Assembly (NCBI GenBank): GCA_947345935.1 | Contig: CAMZZN010000016.1 | Coordinates: 1-49,246 of the forward strand | Length of the DNA stretch: 49,246 bases | Origin: an uncultured Ruminococcus sp. | GTDB lineage: Bacteria > Bacillota > Clostridia > Oscillospirales > Ruminococcaceae | Reading direction: 5' to 3' | Part shown: in pieces, positions 8,869 to 17,470 of the stretch | How the letters are laid out: every line of letters starts with the position of its first letter | How positions within the stretch are numbered: the stretch's first letter is position 1 | Position numbers and translations under genes: made by a program | Notes under the pieces: model-generated | Databases searched by the model: none | Seen by the model: only the letters and a program-made list of their open reading frames with translations | Told to the model about the DNA's origin: nothing

Positions 8869-8895
8869 AGTCTCACCCTCTCCTTATTTATAGAA

Positions 8896-8948
8896 TCAGT
8901 ATCCGGTTTCAATTAAAAACAGCTATTTATGATTATACCTGATACTGA
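8896..8948 (-). promoter_or_regulatory. sigma operon promoter region with inverted repeat
   Basis: A TATAAT (minus strand, 8932-8937) lies between the arms TCAGTATC (8896-8903) and GATACTGA (8941-8948). The arms extend to 10 of 12 matches with the flanking bases. A perfect palindrome GAAAGCTTTC (8954-8963) overlaps the expected -35, where no consensus hexamer is seen. This looks like a controlled promoter. Confidence 0.5.
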
Positions 8949-9050
8949 CTTATGAAAGCTTTCACTAATAAGTGATTTCTGAGGGAAAAAAAGACGAACT
9001 TTTCAGAAAATTTTTTCAAAAGTTGTTACCGATTACTAACAAGACTTATA

Positions 9051-9860
9051 TTATATATTCATGAACGCTTTGAAGTTACCGGCAAGAACTCCTCTGAGTT
9101 CGCTGTCGCTGAGTCCGACTGCCATAAGGCGTTCAAATTCTGCGTCGTGAGGCCACATGGGGAAGTCGGTTCCGAAGAAGCAATTTTCCGCCCCGAAGTG
9201 ATGAATACGTTCCGCCGCTTTTTCCGGCGTCATAAATGCAAGCGAACTGCATACATCAAAGCGTACGTTCTCAAATCCACGGAGGTATTCCTGAGCTTCG
9301 TCCCAGCGCTGATATCCGCCCAGATGTGAGGCGATGAGTTTAAGATTTGGGAAGTTTTTTGCAATATTTGCAATCCTTTCGGGCGAAGAATATTCATATC
9401 TGTTATCGCCGCAGTGAATGAGAAGCGGCAGCGAATCGCCGATGATATCGTATATTTTGAAAGCTTCGGGAGAATCAGCATAGAATGTCTGGAAATCCGG
9501 ATGCAGCTTTACGCCTTTAAGACCAAGTGATTTTATCTGTTCAATGTCACCCTCTATATTTTCCGACAGGGGATGAGTTGAGCCAAGTCCGAAGAAGCAT
9601 TTGTGTTCTTCGCATTCACGTGCTATGAATTCGTTTATATGGCTGATCTGATGCGGTACTGTTGCAACTGAGCATACAAGATAAAGAGAAGTTCCGATTT
9701 TGCTGCCGGATTCTATTAGTTTGGCTGAACTGCCGCAGCTATCCATATGCAGATCATAGAATCTGCCTATATTTACGGTAGCCTTTTCTGCGATTGCACC
9801 GGGAAAAATATGCGCATGAGCGTCGATTATCTCGTAGTCTGTGTATATTTCCTTTTCCAT
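9051..9860 (-). CDS. amidohydrolase family metal-dependent hydrolase
   Basis: A 269-residue TIM-barrel hydrolase of the amidohydrolase 2 type (PF04909). Visible metal and active-site motifs are DAHAHIF (HxH, about 14-20), GVKLHPDF, LLIHCGD, ASHLGG and GTDFPMW with the late Asp. Known relatives decarboxylate or hydrolyse small organic acids; the substrate here cannot be told. The ATG at 9860 has GGAGG 10 bases upstream and a good promoter. It appears monocistronic, although the sigma operon starts 183 bases downstream on the same strand. Confidence 0.85.
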   Translation of the reverse strand: MEKEIYTDYEIIDAHAHIFPGAIAEKATVNIGRFYDLHMDSCGSSAKLIESGSKIGTSLYLVCSVATVPHQISHINEFIARECEEHKCFFGLGSTHPLSENIEGDIEQIKSLGLKGVKLHPDFQTFYADSPEAFKIYDIIGDSLPLLIHCGDNRYEYSSPERIANIAKNFPNLKLIASHLGGYQRWDEAQEYLRGFENVRFDVCSSLAFMTPEKAAERIHHFGAENCFFGTDFPMWPHDAEFERLMAVGLSDSELRGVLAGNFKAFMNI

Positions 9861-9901
9861 GTTTATTACCTCCGAAATTTTTTATGATTTATCTATAAAT
9901 A

Positions 9902-9930
9902 ATTATACTACTGTAAATTAAAAAAGTCAA
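9902..9930 (-). promoter_or_regulatory. sigma-A promoter for the amidohydrolase gene
   Basis: On the minus strand: TTGACT (9925-9930), 17-bp spacer, TATAAT (9902-9907). Confidence 0.75.
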
Positions 9931-10101
9931 TATTGGTTTGATTCTCGGAGAATTCGCAAGACTTTTTCGGCTTTTCAGAAAAATATCACAAAATTAACAT
10001 AAACGGGCGTTATAATATATTACAGAAAGAGAAATAAAGGCAGTACTCCGGTATTGCTTAAAGAAAAGCGGAATTGGGAATAAATCAGGAAGGTGCGTAA
10101 A

Positions 10102-12288
10102 ATGAAACATTATAAAAAAGCATTCAGCTTCCTTACAGCCGCTTTGACGTTTGCAGCAATAACGTCGGGATGCAGCAATTCAAAATCCGGAAATCCCGGT
10201 TCTTCGTCAGAATCTGTTTCAGAAGCTAAGCCGGTAACTGATGATTCTAACCGTCCTTCTGAATCTGAATCCGACAGTATACCGCAAACGTCGGGAATAC
10301 TTGCTTTGAAAAACGATAATTTTGGTCAGATTTTTTCCGACAGGGATATGAATCAGAACTATGGAGAAATCACGGCAGAAATTGGATTTAACGGCAATAA
10401 GGCCATCATAACGGGATCCGGCGCTTCAGCGGAATCGGCTGTCGTTACCATAACTCAGGAAGGCGTATACCACATTACCGGAAAGACTGCGAACGGTCAG
10501 ATTGTTGTGAATGCTCCGCAGGCAAAGGTACAGCTCGTACTTGACAATGCCGATATTGCAAATGCAAATTCTTCTGCTGTCTACATTGCAGACGCAGATA
10601 AGACCTTTATTACTCTTGCACCGGACAGCATGAATTTTCTTTCTGACGGTGAGACTTATTCGTATTTGGATGAGACTGACGCCGAACCGGACGCAGCTGT
10701 TTTCAGCGAGGACAGTCTTACTATAAATGGTACCGGCTCTCTTACCGTAAACGGAAACTATAACGACGGTATCCGCTGCAAGGACGATATCGTGATAACG
10801 GGCGGTATTCTGGATATCACGGCAGCGTCTGATGGTATAAAGGGGAAAGATTACGTTGCGGCTGCCGGCGGAACTGTTACTGTTAATTCCGGTCAGGACG
10901 GCGTAAAATCTACTAACAAGACAGATACATCCAAGGGATTTATCTATATATGCGGCGGAACTTTCAATATAACCGCTGCGCAGGACGGCTTTCAGGCAGA
11001 AACATCATTTGTTGCCGACGGCGGAGAATTCAATATAATCTCCGGAGGCGGCAGTGAAAATTCAACCAAAACTCATAATGATGATTTCGGTACTATGCAC
11101 GGCGGACGTGATTTCGGAGATTTCAAGGGCTTTCGACAAAATGAATCCGAATACGGAGAATTCCCTGAAATGAACTTTGACAGCAATGTTGGCTTTTTTT
11201 CCGATGAAACTGCATCAGAGATCAGTACATCCGAAACAGTCAGCACAAAGGGCATAAAAGGCGGGGCAGAGATCAGAATAAACGGCGGAACTTTTATAGT
11301 AGACTCTGCCGATGACGCTATTCATTCTAACGGAAATGTGAATATCGCCGGTGGTACTTTAGAACTGTCTGCCGGAAATAAAGGTATTCATGGAGACAGT
11401 CATGCCGAAATATCAGACGGAACGGTCAAAGTCCTTACTTCTTATGAGGGCATTGAGGCGGCCATTATAGATATATGCGGCGGAGAACTTGAAATAAAAG
11501 CTTCCGACGACGGCTTCAATGCCAGCGACGGCAGTACTCCTCAGGAGGGCATGGGAACATATTCCAACCGTGTTCAGATCAATATAAGCGACGGATTTGT
11601 TTATATCAATGCTGATGGTGACGGACTGGATTCTAACGGAGATATGACGATAAGCGGCGGAACGATTCTTGTGGACGGTCCGGTAAACGGCGGAAACGGC
11701 GCTCTTGACGGAAATGGTGAGATAATTGTCAGCGGAGGTCTGCTTGTTGCGGCAGGCAGCGCTCAGATGGCGGAAGTGCCGGGAGACAGTTCTTCTCAGA
11801 ATGTCGTGGGAGCAAACATAGGATCATGCAGCGGCGGCACTCTTGTTACACTTACGGACAGCAGAGGAAATGAAATATTGAGTTACGCTCCGTCCAAGAA
11901 TTTTGAGCATATTGTTATTAGTTCTCCTGATATAAAATCAGGTGAAAACTATACTATATATACCGGCGGAAGTTCGGATTCTACAGAAAATCATGGACTT
12001 TACGAGAATTCCGGATATAAAAACGACGGTACAGAAGCAGGCAGCTTTACAGCTGAAAATGTTGTTTCGACTATCGGCTCGCAGGGCATGGGAGGATTCG
12101 GCGGCTTTGGCGGCGGTAAACGTCCGGAAATGCCTGATGACTTTGATCCTGGTCAGATGCAGCCGCCCACAGGCGATGACGGCAGGCCAGAAATGCCCGG
12201 AGATTTTGACCCAGGACAAATGCCGGAAAGACCGGACAGTAAAGACGGTCACGGACGGAACGGCAGAGCAGAGTCCGATATAAATTAA
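10102..12288 (+). CDS. Cthe_2159-like carbohydrate-binding lipoprotein
   Basis: Exported, lipid-anchored protein of 728 residues. The ATG at 10102 is preferred over the GTG at 10093 because AGGAAGGTG then sits at a good distance. The lipobox TSGC places the lipidated Cys at 24, followed by a Ser/Glu-rich spacer (25-65). The body (about 70-600) is a run of short repeats carrying GGxxxITAxxDGI, typical of the right-handed beta-helix family PF14262; Cthe_2159 of Clostridium thermocellum binds cellulose and acidic sugars with calcium. The tail is Gly/Pro/Met-rich with a repeated DFDPGQM unit. A TATAAT at 10011-10016 lacks a good -35. It may hold plant cell-wall material at the cell surface; that role is inferred. 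Confidence 0.85.
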   Translation: MKHYKKAFSFLTAALTFAAITSGCSNSKSGNPGSSSESVSEAKPVTDDSNRPSESESDSIPQTSGILALKNDNFGQIFSDRDMNQNYGEITAEIGFNGNKAIITGSGASAESAVVTITQEGVYHITGKTANGQIVVNAPQAKVQLVLDNADIANANSSAVYIADADKTFITLAPDSMNFLSDGETYSYLDETDAEPDAAVFSEDSLTINGTGSLTVNGNYNDGIRCKDDIVITGGILDITAASDGIKGKDYVAAAGGTVTVNSGQDGVKSTNKTDTSKGFIYICGGTFNITAAQDGFQAETSFVADGGEFNIISGGGSENSTKTHNDDFGTMHGGRDFGDFKGFRQNESEYGEFPEMNFDSNVGFFSDETASEISTSETVSTKGIKGGAEIRINGGTFIVDSADDAIHSNGNVNIAGGTLELSAGNKGIHGDSHAEISDGTVKVLTSYEGIEAAIIDICGGELEIKASDDGFNASDGSTPQEGMGTYSNRVQINISDGFVYINADGDGLDSNGDMTISGGTILVDGPVNGGNGALDGNGEIIVSGGLLVAAGSAQMAEVPGDSSSQNVVGANIGSCSGGTLVTLTDSRGNEILSYAPSKNFEHIVISSPDIKSGENYTIYTGGSSDSTENHGLYENSGYKNDGTEAGSFTAENVVSTIGSQGMGGFGGFGGGKRPEMPDDFDPGQMQPPTGDDGRPEMPGDFDPGQMPERPDSKDGHGRNGRAESDIN

Positions 12289-12324
12289 GACATCTTCATT
12301 TTCATATAAACCACCCTTAAAGGG

Positions 12325-12363
12325 CAGCGGCACCGGAAGAAATTCCTGGTGCCGCTGTTCTTT
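12325..12363 (+). terminator. intrinsic terminator after the carbohydrate-binding gene
   Basis: Perfect 10-bp stem CAGCGGCACC / GGTGCCGCTG (12325-12334, 12348-12357) followed by TTCTTTAG. It overlaps the stop of the convergent kinase gene and may slow transcription from both sides. Confidence 0.75.
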
Positions 12364-14623
12364 AGTCAAGTGAAAATTTTCTTACGCTGTTGTTCTGATC
12401 CATTGAATAAAGATTTGAGCCGACAATTACCGGATACCCTATATAGCCAAGATTAGGATAAACTACTCCGGAATTATTCTGTATATCTATCACCAGAAGA
12501 TGATCGTTTTCGTCAACACAGTAGATCATGCTGCCGGATACATTAGTACATTTAGTGTAGCCGTCTCTGATAAGCTTATTATCTGAGCCGTCATAATTCA
12601 TGGAATACAGCCATCTGTCGTCACGGCTTGAGGAATAGTATATCCTGCCGCCTGATACGCAGAGATCAGAAACTGAGCTCATTATGGAAGTATGACCGCT
12701 GCCGTCAACGTTCATAACATCAAGAGAATAGTTGCTGTCGTAGTTTACAAAGAAGATTTTTCCGTCTGCAACGTTCATATACCAGCAGTGTGCCTGCATA
12801 AGCCGGGTATATTCTGAACCGTCGGGTTTCATGCGGCATATGTAGTTGCCGGCGCCGGCATTCCCAGGATCGGTCATTTCTGAAAAATACAGCCAGCCAT
12901 CATAATAGGTAAGCTCATAGCAGTATGCAGGATTCAGGATAGTAAAGCCGCTGCCGTCTTTTTTGATGCTGCATATATAATTTCCGCTGCTCCAGTTGCA
13001 GAAAATCAGATTGTCATCTACTGGGTTGATATAGCTTGCTCTTGTGTTGTAAACGACTTTTGTTTCGCCGTTCGTTTCGGAATAGATGCATCCGGCTTCT
13101 GTCGAGTAGTACAGTGCTCCGCCGTCTGATGTCACATAACCTCCGTTGATTATATTTGCAGATGCTTCAGCGCTGCCTGAAGTCGGTGTTGATATTGGGG
13201 GGACTGTTGTGGTTACAGGCTGAGCAGTTGTCACAGACTGCGTTGTTGCTGTTGTCGTACTTGCTTCTGTGGATACCGTTGTTTCCGTTGTGGTAACGTC
13301 AGTTGTACTTTTCGTTTCTTCAGTAACGTCAGGTTCTGTTATTTCCTGTGAACTTGTAGTTTCAGGAGAAACAACAACCGGGTCGTCACTGCCTGAAACG
13401 TCGTTTTTTTGCTGGCGAACAAGGAATATCACTAATACCGTCAGTATCACCACCAGTATGAAAAGACCGGAAGCAAGAATGATCTTTGGTGCGGCCGAAT
13501 CCTTATTAATACGCTCCACGGGCTGATAACCGGATGGATAATTAGGCGGTTGAGTGTGAACGGCAGGAGGCTGTGTATATCCGCCGTAATTAACGGGCTG
13601 CTGAACCGGCTGATTTACCGGCTGTCCGGAATATCCGCCGTAACCTGCGGGGGATGCGGGATAACCTCCTGCGGCGGCAGACTGAACAGGGGGAGGAGAA
13701 CTTATCATTGGACTGCCGTCCCGTATTGCCATAAGATCACGGAGCATATTTGTCATGTTCTGATATCGTTCTGCCGGATTAAAAGCGCAGGCTTTCAGTA
13801 TGACTTTTGCAAACGGCACAGAGGCATTTTTTGGTCTTGGAAGATTTTCACCATTCATGCGTCTGTCTATGGCTTCCTCCGGCAGATACATATCACCGAA
13901 CGGAAATTGATAATCGTTCATCATGCAGTAAAGCGAGATACCGAAAGAGTAAATATCAGCCTGTTTGGTGTAGCCGTCGTTTCCGTAGCGGGCATAATAT
14001 ACTTCCGGCGCAATATATCCCTCCGTACCGGCAAATGAACGTGTAGAGACAGATTTTTTTGAAATATTGAAATCGCCGAGTTTGTAAACGCCGCTGCCTG
14101 ATACAAAGAAGTTACCGGGTTTTACGTCACGGTGGATCACGCCAAGTTCGTGGGCAGCTTTGATTCCGCTGCCTATATCTATGGCGAGCTTGAGAACATT
14201 TTTTTCCGAAACATCAAAGGTACGGTTTTTCATGATCTTTTGCAGACAGGTCAGGCATTCCATTCGTATCATAATATAGTAGCCGATCTGTTTGTTGTCC
14301 ACTATAAGCGGTTTTATGCTTTCATCCTCATAGAGCACAATATTCGGCGACGAACGCAGCTTATACATAATAGTAGTTTCGTTTTCTGCTTCACGCCGTT
14401 TTCTTTCAAGATACTCCATACGACGTGTCTCATCGACGTATACGGATTCGTCGGCAACTATCGGTTCAACTTTAAGAGCGGAAACATCAGTGCGATTCTC
14501 TCTTCTGGCTTCTATCCGGTAAACAACGGCTGAACCGCCTCTGCCGAGTTCTTCCTTTATGTACCAGTTATCCCATAGGGGCTGTTTTATCTGATTTTTG
14601 ATTATTTCATGAATATCGCTCAT
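12362..14623 (-). CDS. transmembrane Ser/Thr protein kinase with outer propeller-like domain
   Basis: Eukaryotic-type kinase of 753 residues. The kinase domain (about 20-300) has the glycine loop GRGGSAVVY (27-35), Lys51 in SALKV, HRDVKPGNF and APEVYY; the Mg-binding motif is DFN instead of DFG. A Pro/Gln/Gly-rich linker (about 305-375) leads to one membrane helix (about 380-403), a Thr/Ser-rich stalk (about 410-480) and a C-terminal repeat domain (about 485-753) resembling DUF5050 propeller repeats (YYSTEAGCIY, YFSEMTD, YYSSSRDDRWLYSMNYDGS). The outer domain probably senses a ligand. A PP2C phosphatase is divergently transcribed 161 bases away, its likely partner. AAGGTG precedes the ATG at 14623. 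Confidence 0.9.
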   Translation of the reverse strand: MSDIHEIIKNQIKQPLWDNWYIKEELGRGGSAVVYRIEARRENRTDVSALKVEPIVADESVYVDETRRMEYLERKRREAENETTIMYKLRSSPNIVLYEDESIKPLIVDNKQIGYYIMIRMECLTCLQKIMKNRTFDVSEKNVLKLAIDIGSGIKAAHELGVIHRDVKPGNFFVSGSGVYKLGDFNISKKSVSTRSFAGTEGYIAPEVYYARYGNDGYTKQADIYSFGISLYCMMNDYQFPFGDMYLPEEAIDRRMNGENLPRPKNASVPFAKVILKACAFNPAERYQNMTNMLRDLMAIRDGSPMISSPPPVQSAAAGGYPASPAGYGGYSGQPVNQPVQQPVNYGGYTQPPAVHTQPPNYPSGYQPVERINKDSAAPKIILASGLFILVVILTVLVIFLVRQQKNDVSGSDDPVVVSPETTSSQEITEPDVTEETKSTTDVTTTETTVSTEASTTTATTQSVTTAQPVTTTVPPISTPTSGSAEASANIINGGYVTSDGGALYYSTEAGCIYSETNGETKVVYNTRASYINPVDDNLIFCNWSSGNYICSIKKDGSGFTILNPAYCYELTYYDGWLYFSEMTDPGNAGAGNYICRMKPDGSEYTRLMQAHCWYMNVADGKIFFVNYDSNYSLDVMNVDGSGHTSIMSSVSDLCVSGGRIYYSSSRDDRWLYSMNYDGSDNKLIRDGYTKCTNVSGSMIYCVDENDHLLVIDIQNNSGVVYPNLGYIGYPVIVGSNLYSMDQNNSVRKFSLD

Positions 14624-14669
14624 ATCAGCACCTTATTTCTTGTTAATTATAAGAGTAAATACATAATTT

Positions 14670-14698
14670 ATTATAACATATTTACACAGATAAATCAA
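14670..14698 (-). promoter_or_regulatory. sigma-A promoter for the kinase gene
   Basis: Minus strand: TTGATT (14693-14698), 17-bp spacer, TATAAT (14670-14675). Confidence 0.72.
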
Positions 14699-14728
14699 GT
14701 ATTTTGCATGGCTTTTTGCATCGCAGTC

Positions 14729-14757
14729 TTGATTCACATCAGCATATGTGATATAAT
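14729..14757 (+). promoter_or_regulatory. sigma-A promoter for the PP2C gene with operator-like repeat
   Basis: TTGATT (14729-14734), 17-bp spacer, TATAAT (14752-14757). The spacer contains TCACAT-N6-ATGTGA (about 14734-14751), an inverted repeat placed where a bound repressor would block the polymerase. Confidence 0.7.
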
Positions 14758-14784
14758 AGATATACGAAGAAAGCGGAGGGAAAT

Positions 14785-15594
14785 ATGAGAAAATCAAAGA
14801 AATCAAAGACCTGCCCGGTTTTTGTGAGCATAGCCTCGAATAAGGGCAGAGTAAGAGCCGTCAATGAAGATAACTTCTACGCCGATATCCTTGGAACACG
14901 TGAGATACCTGATCTGTGCGGTCATAGGGTACTGGATCATTCCGACCGATATGTTTTCGGAGTGTGCGACGGCATGGGCGGAGAACAGTTCGGGGATGTG
15001 GCTTCTGAAATTGCTGCTTGTACTATGAGAGAATTTTCAGATATAATTAAAATTTCGGGGTTGAAGAATCTGCATAATGCTGTAAATGAATATGCACGTG
15101 AAGCAAATCGCAGAATATGCCGCATGGCAAAGGAACGCAGTGCAGATATGAGCGGAAGTACATTTGTTATGGTATGCGTCAGAGGCGATATGGTATATTC
15201 GTTCAGCATGGGCGACAGCCGTATTTATTTCCTGACCGGCAACAGGTTTCGTCAGATCTCTGAAGATCAGACAGTGGCTGCAAAAAAGCTGAGAGCCAAT
15301 ATCTACAGCAAAGAGGAGGCAAGACTTAGCCCGGATGCTCATAAGATCACAACTTTTCTGGGCGTGGACAGCAGAAATATAGGGGTGACGGCTCTTGCCT
15401 GCGAGCCGCTTGATCTGAGAAGGGGAGAGATTCTACTGTGCAGCGACGGTTTGACGGATATGTGTACAGATGAAGAGATCCGGCGATGCCTGACAAAATA
15501 CGGAGACGATTTTGCAGCTCAGCATCTTGTAGAAATCGCTCTTAAAAATGGCGGAAAAGATAATATTACCTGTATGGTAATACGCAAAGCATAA
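14785..15594 (+). CDS. PP2C family Ser/Thr protein phosphatase
   Basis: Metal-dependent phosphatase of 269 residues that should reverse the work of the adjacent kinase. All main PP2C motifs are present in order: RAVNEDNF (about 26-33), CDGMGGEQFGDVAS, SGSTFVMV, FSMGDSR, CSDGLTD and the final GGKDNITC with the metal Asp. There is no signal peptide or membrane helix, so it acts in the cytoplasm, matching the side of the kinase domain. The ATG at 14785 has GGAGGG upstream. Gene and kinase are divergent with separate promoters; a strong terminator follows. Confidence 0.92.
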   Translation: MRKSKKSKTCPVFVSIASNKGRVRAVNEDNFYADILGTREIPDLCGHRVLDHSDRYVFGVCDGMGGEQFGDVASEIAACTMREFSDIIKISGLKNLHNAVNEYAREANRRICRMAKERSADMSGSTFVMVCVRGDMVYSFSMGDSRIYFLTGNRFRQISEDQTVAAKKLRANIYSKEEARLSPDAHKITTFLGVDSRNIGVTALACEPLDLRRGEILLCSDGLTDMCTDEEIRRCLTKYGDDFAAQHLVEIALKNGGKDNITCMVIRKA

Positions 15595-15597
15595 TAA

Positions 15598-15627
15598 AAG
15601 AACTGTCTGCAAGGACAGTTCTTTTTT
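15598..15627. terminator. bidirectional terminator between the PP2C and ABC permease genes
   Basis: AAGAACTGTC / GGACAGTTCTT stem followed by TTTTTT on the plus strand; on the minus strand the same stem is followed by TTCTTTTATT. It serves both convergent genes. Confidence 0.88.
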
Positions 15628-15630
15628 AAT

Positions 15631-16446
15631 TTATTTAACGTCTTTTTTATTAAAATGCCAGATTCCAAGAGCAGTTACGGCGACAGTTAATATTACGGCG
15701 TAAAGCGGAAGCATTATGGCGTCGAAATCTTCAGGGATGGCATATCTTCCAACAGACATGAGTTCTCCGGGTTCGTCCATCGTTATATCAGCCGCAAGAT
15801 AATTTCTTGAAACTATCATATTCAACTGATTTGACGGCAGGAAATAACAAAGGAATTTTTTAAGTTCATCGCTGTCAATAAGAAGGATAACAATGTTGAA
15901 AAGCGCTAATATCTCATGTATGAAGTATGAGAAAATAGCTCCGGCTGCGTTTTTGAGAGTCATTGTCATTGCAACGGTGATAGAAGTGAATGTAATAAGC
16001 ACTGGTATGCAGACGAGAGAGTAATAAATGTTTTCATTTGTAAAGATATCGCCGGCTTTAAAGAGAACAGAACCAAGCACCATTGAAACAATGGTTGAAA
16101 CTATATGGAAAATAAGTGTAATGCATACGCTTGTTATCCAGTTTGTCATATAGATAGATGTTCTGGAATAGCCGCAGATGATCTTGTTGCGCACAGTGTT
16201 CTGTCTGAAATCGCTTGCAATGAAAAATCCAGGCGATATTGCAATGAAAAGCGGCAGCATACCCGTCATCAGGAAGAGACATTCGTCGGCAGCGTTAAAT
16301 CCGGAAGCATCTTCATTATATGCCCGGAGTAATATTTTTTCAAGTGAGATGAGAAGCACAGGTATTGCAATTACGATAATGAGACATACCTTGAAAGTTG
16401 TGTTTTTTCTTAAACGGGCGAATGATTCATTAAGTAAATTATGCAT
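15631..16446 (-). CDS. ABC-2 type transporter permease
   Basis: Integral membrane subunit of 271 residues with about six hydrophobic spans (near 20-40, 60-80, 108-135, 148-170, 178-200 and 245-265). The start chosen is the ATG at 16446, which overlaps the end of the ATPase gene by 8 bases and has AGGAGGTG 8 bases upstream inside that gene; a GTG 9 bases further up would cover this site. Such permeases pair with BcrA-like ATPases to export peptides, often giving peptide antibiotic resistance. The substrate is unknown. Confidence 0.85.
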   Translation of the reverse strand: MHNLLNESFARLRKNTTFKVCLIIVIAIPVLLISLEKILLRAYNEDASGFNAADECLFLMTGMLPLFIAISPGFFIASDFRQNTVRNKIICGYSRTSIYMTNWITSVCITLIFHIVSTIVSMVLGSVLFKAGDIFTNENIYYSLVCIPVLITFTSITVAMTMTLKNAAGAIFSYFIHEILALFNIVILLIDSDELKKFLCYFLPSNQLNMIVSRNYLAADITMDEPGELMSVGRYAIPEDFDAIMLPLYAVILTVAVTALGIWHFNKKDVK

Positions 16447-17353
16447 TGTGAGCACCTCCTATAAGCCTGATAAAGTAGCTTTCAAGACTTTCATTATTTT
16501 CGCTCATGGTAATGACACGGCAATCCTTCTCTGCAAGTGCGAGAACAAGAGGCGTGACTTCAATGTGCGAATAAATTTCAGCCGTGGTTTCTGATAAAAT
16601 GGTGTATGCAAGTCCCATTTCATCAAGAACAGGAGTAAGCTTGCGTGTGCTGTCAACAGTCAGACTGATCTTTTTAGTACAGTTGCGTTCAAGCTCTTCG
16701 GCGCTCATTTCTTTTATAAATATCCCTCTGTTAATGAATCCGTAATGTGTGGCAAGTTTAGATAATTCATCAAGAATATGACTTGAAATGAGAATAGTGA
16801 TCTCACGTTCATTGTGGAGTTTTATGAGAAGATCACGTACTTCCATGATTCCTTCCGGATCAAGACCGTTGATAGGCTCGTCAAGAATGAGAAAATCCGG
16901 ATTGGAAATAAGTGAAAATGCGATACTAAGTCTCTGACGCATTCCAAGAGAAAAATCCTTTGCCTTTTTCTTGCCGGTATCTGGCAGACCAACCAGTTTC
17001 AGCAGGTCGTTAAGTCCGTCAGGCTCCATTCCGTGAAGCTTATACTGAAGCAGCAGATTGTCATGGGCGTTCAAATTGAGGTATATAGACGGCGTTTCGA
17101 CAACGGCGCCTATCTTTTTTCTTATTTCACTGATTCTGCTGTCTTTATAATCAACGCCGTTCAGTGAATATCCTCCGTTGGTTGGATTATTAAGTCCGCT
17201 GATAACACGCATCAGCGTTGTTTTTCCAGCGCCGTTTTTTCCGACAAATCCGTAAATAGAGCCTTTTGGAACATTCATGCATACGTTGTCAAGCACAAGG
17301 TTCTTTTTGCCGTAACGCTTGGTTAAGTTATTTGTTTGGAGTACATAAGACAT
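16439..17353 (-). CDS. ABC transporter ATP-binding protein (BcrA-like)
   Basis: ATPase subunit of 304 residues powering the permease encoded right after it with overlapping reading frames. Walker A is GKNGAGKTT (about 38-46), the signature is FSLGMRQRL, Walker B is FLILDEPINGLD and the switch histidine lies in SSHILDEL. The C-terminal third (about 215-304) is the short extra domain seen in BcrA and lantibiotic-immunity type ATPases. Start at ATG 17353 with GAGGATTATAAAA upstream. It lies downstream of the tuf terminator; no clear promoter could be read in the 65-base gap. No adjacent two-component system or peptide gene is present. Confidence 0.88.
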   Translation of the reverse strand: MSYVLQTNNLTKRYGKKNLVLDNVCMNVPKGSIYGFVGKNGAGKTTLMRVISGLNNPTNGGYSLNGVDYKDSRISEIRKKIGAVVETPSIYLNLNAHDNLLLQYKLHGMEPDGLNDLLKLVGLPDTGKKKAKDFSLGMRQRLSIAFSLISNPDFLILDEPINGLDPEGIMEVRDLLIKLHNEREITILISSHILDELSKLATHYGFINRGIFIKEMSAEELERNCTKKISLTVDSTRKLTPVLDEMGLAYTILSETTAEIYSHIEVTPLVLALAEKDCRVITMSENNESLESYFIRLIGGAHNA

Positions 17354-17410
17354 TTTTATAATCCTCTATCATTTTCCGGCAGCGATAAACTGCCTGATTG
17401 AATTAAGATG

Positions 17411-17446
17411 AAAAACAGGGCGGTCAGGAAAACCTTCTAACCGCCC
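17411..17446 (-). terminator. intrinsic terminator of tuf
   Basis: Minus-strand stem GGGCGGTTAG / CTGACCGCCC (one G-U pair) followed by TGTTTTTC. Confidence 0.88.
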
Positions 17447-17470
17447 CATTAATTATCGTATGGTCAAAAA

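Noticed and set aside
10026..10090. Possible riboswitch in the leader of the carbohydrate-binding gene
   Set aside because: A short hairpin (GCAGTAC / GTATTGC) is seen, but no known riboswitch core could be matched.
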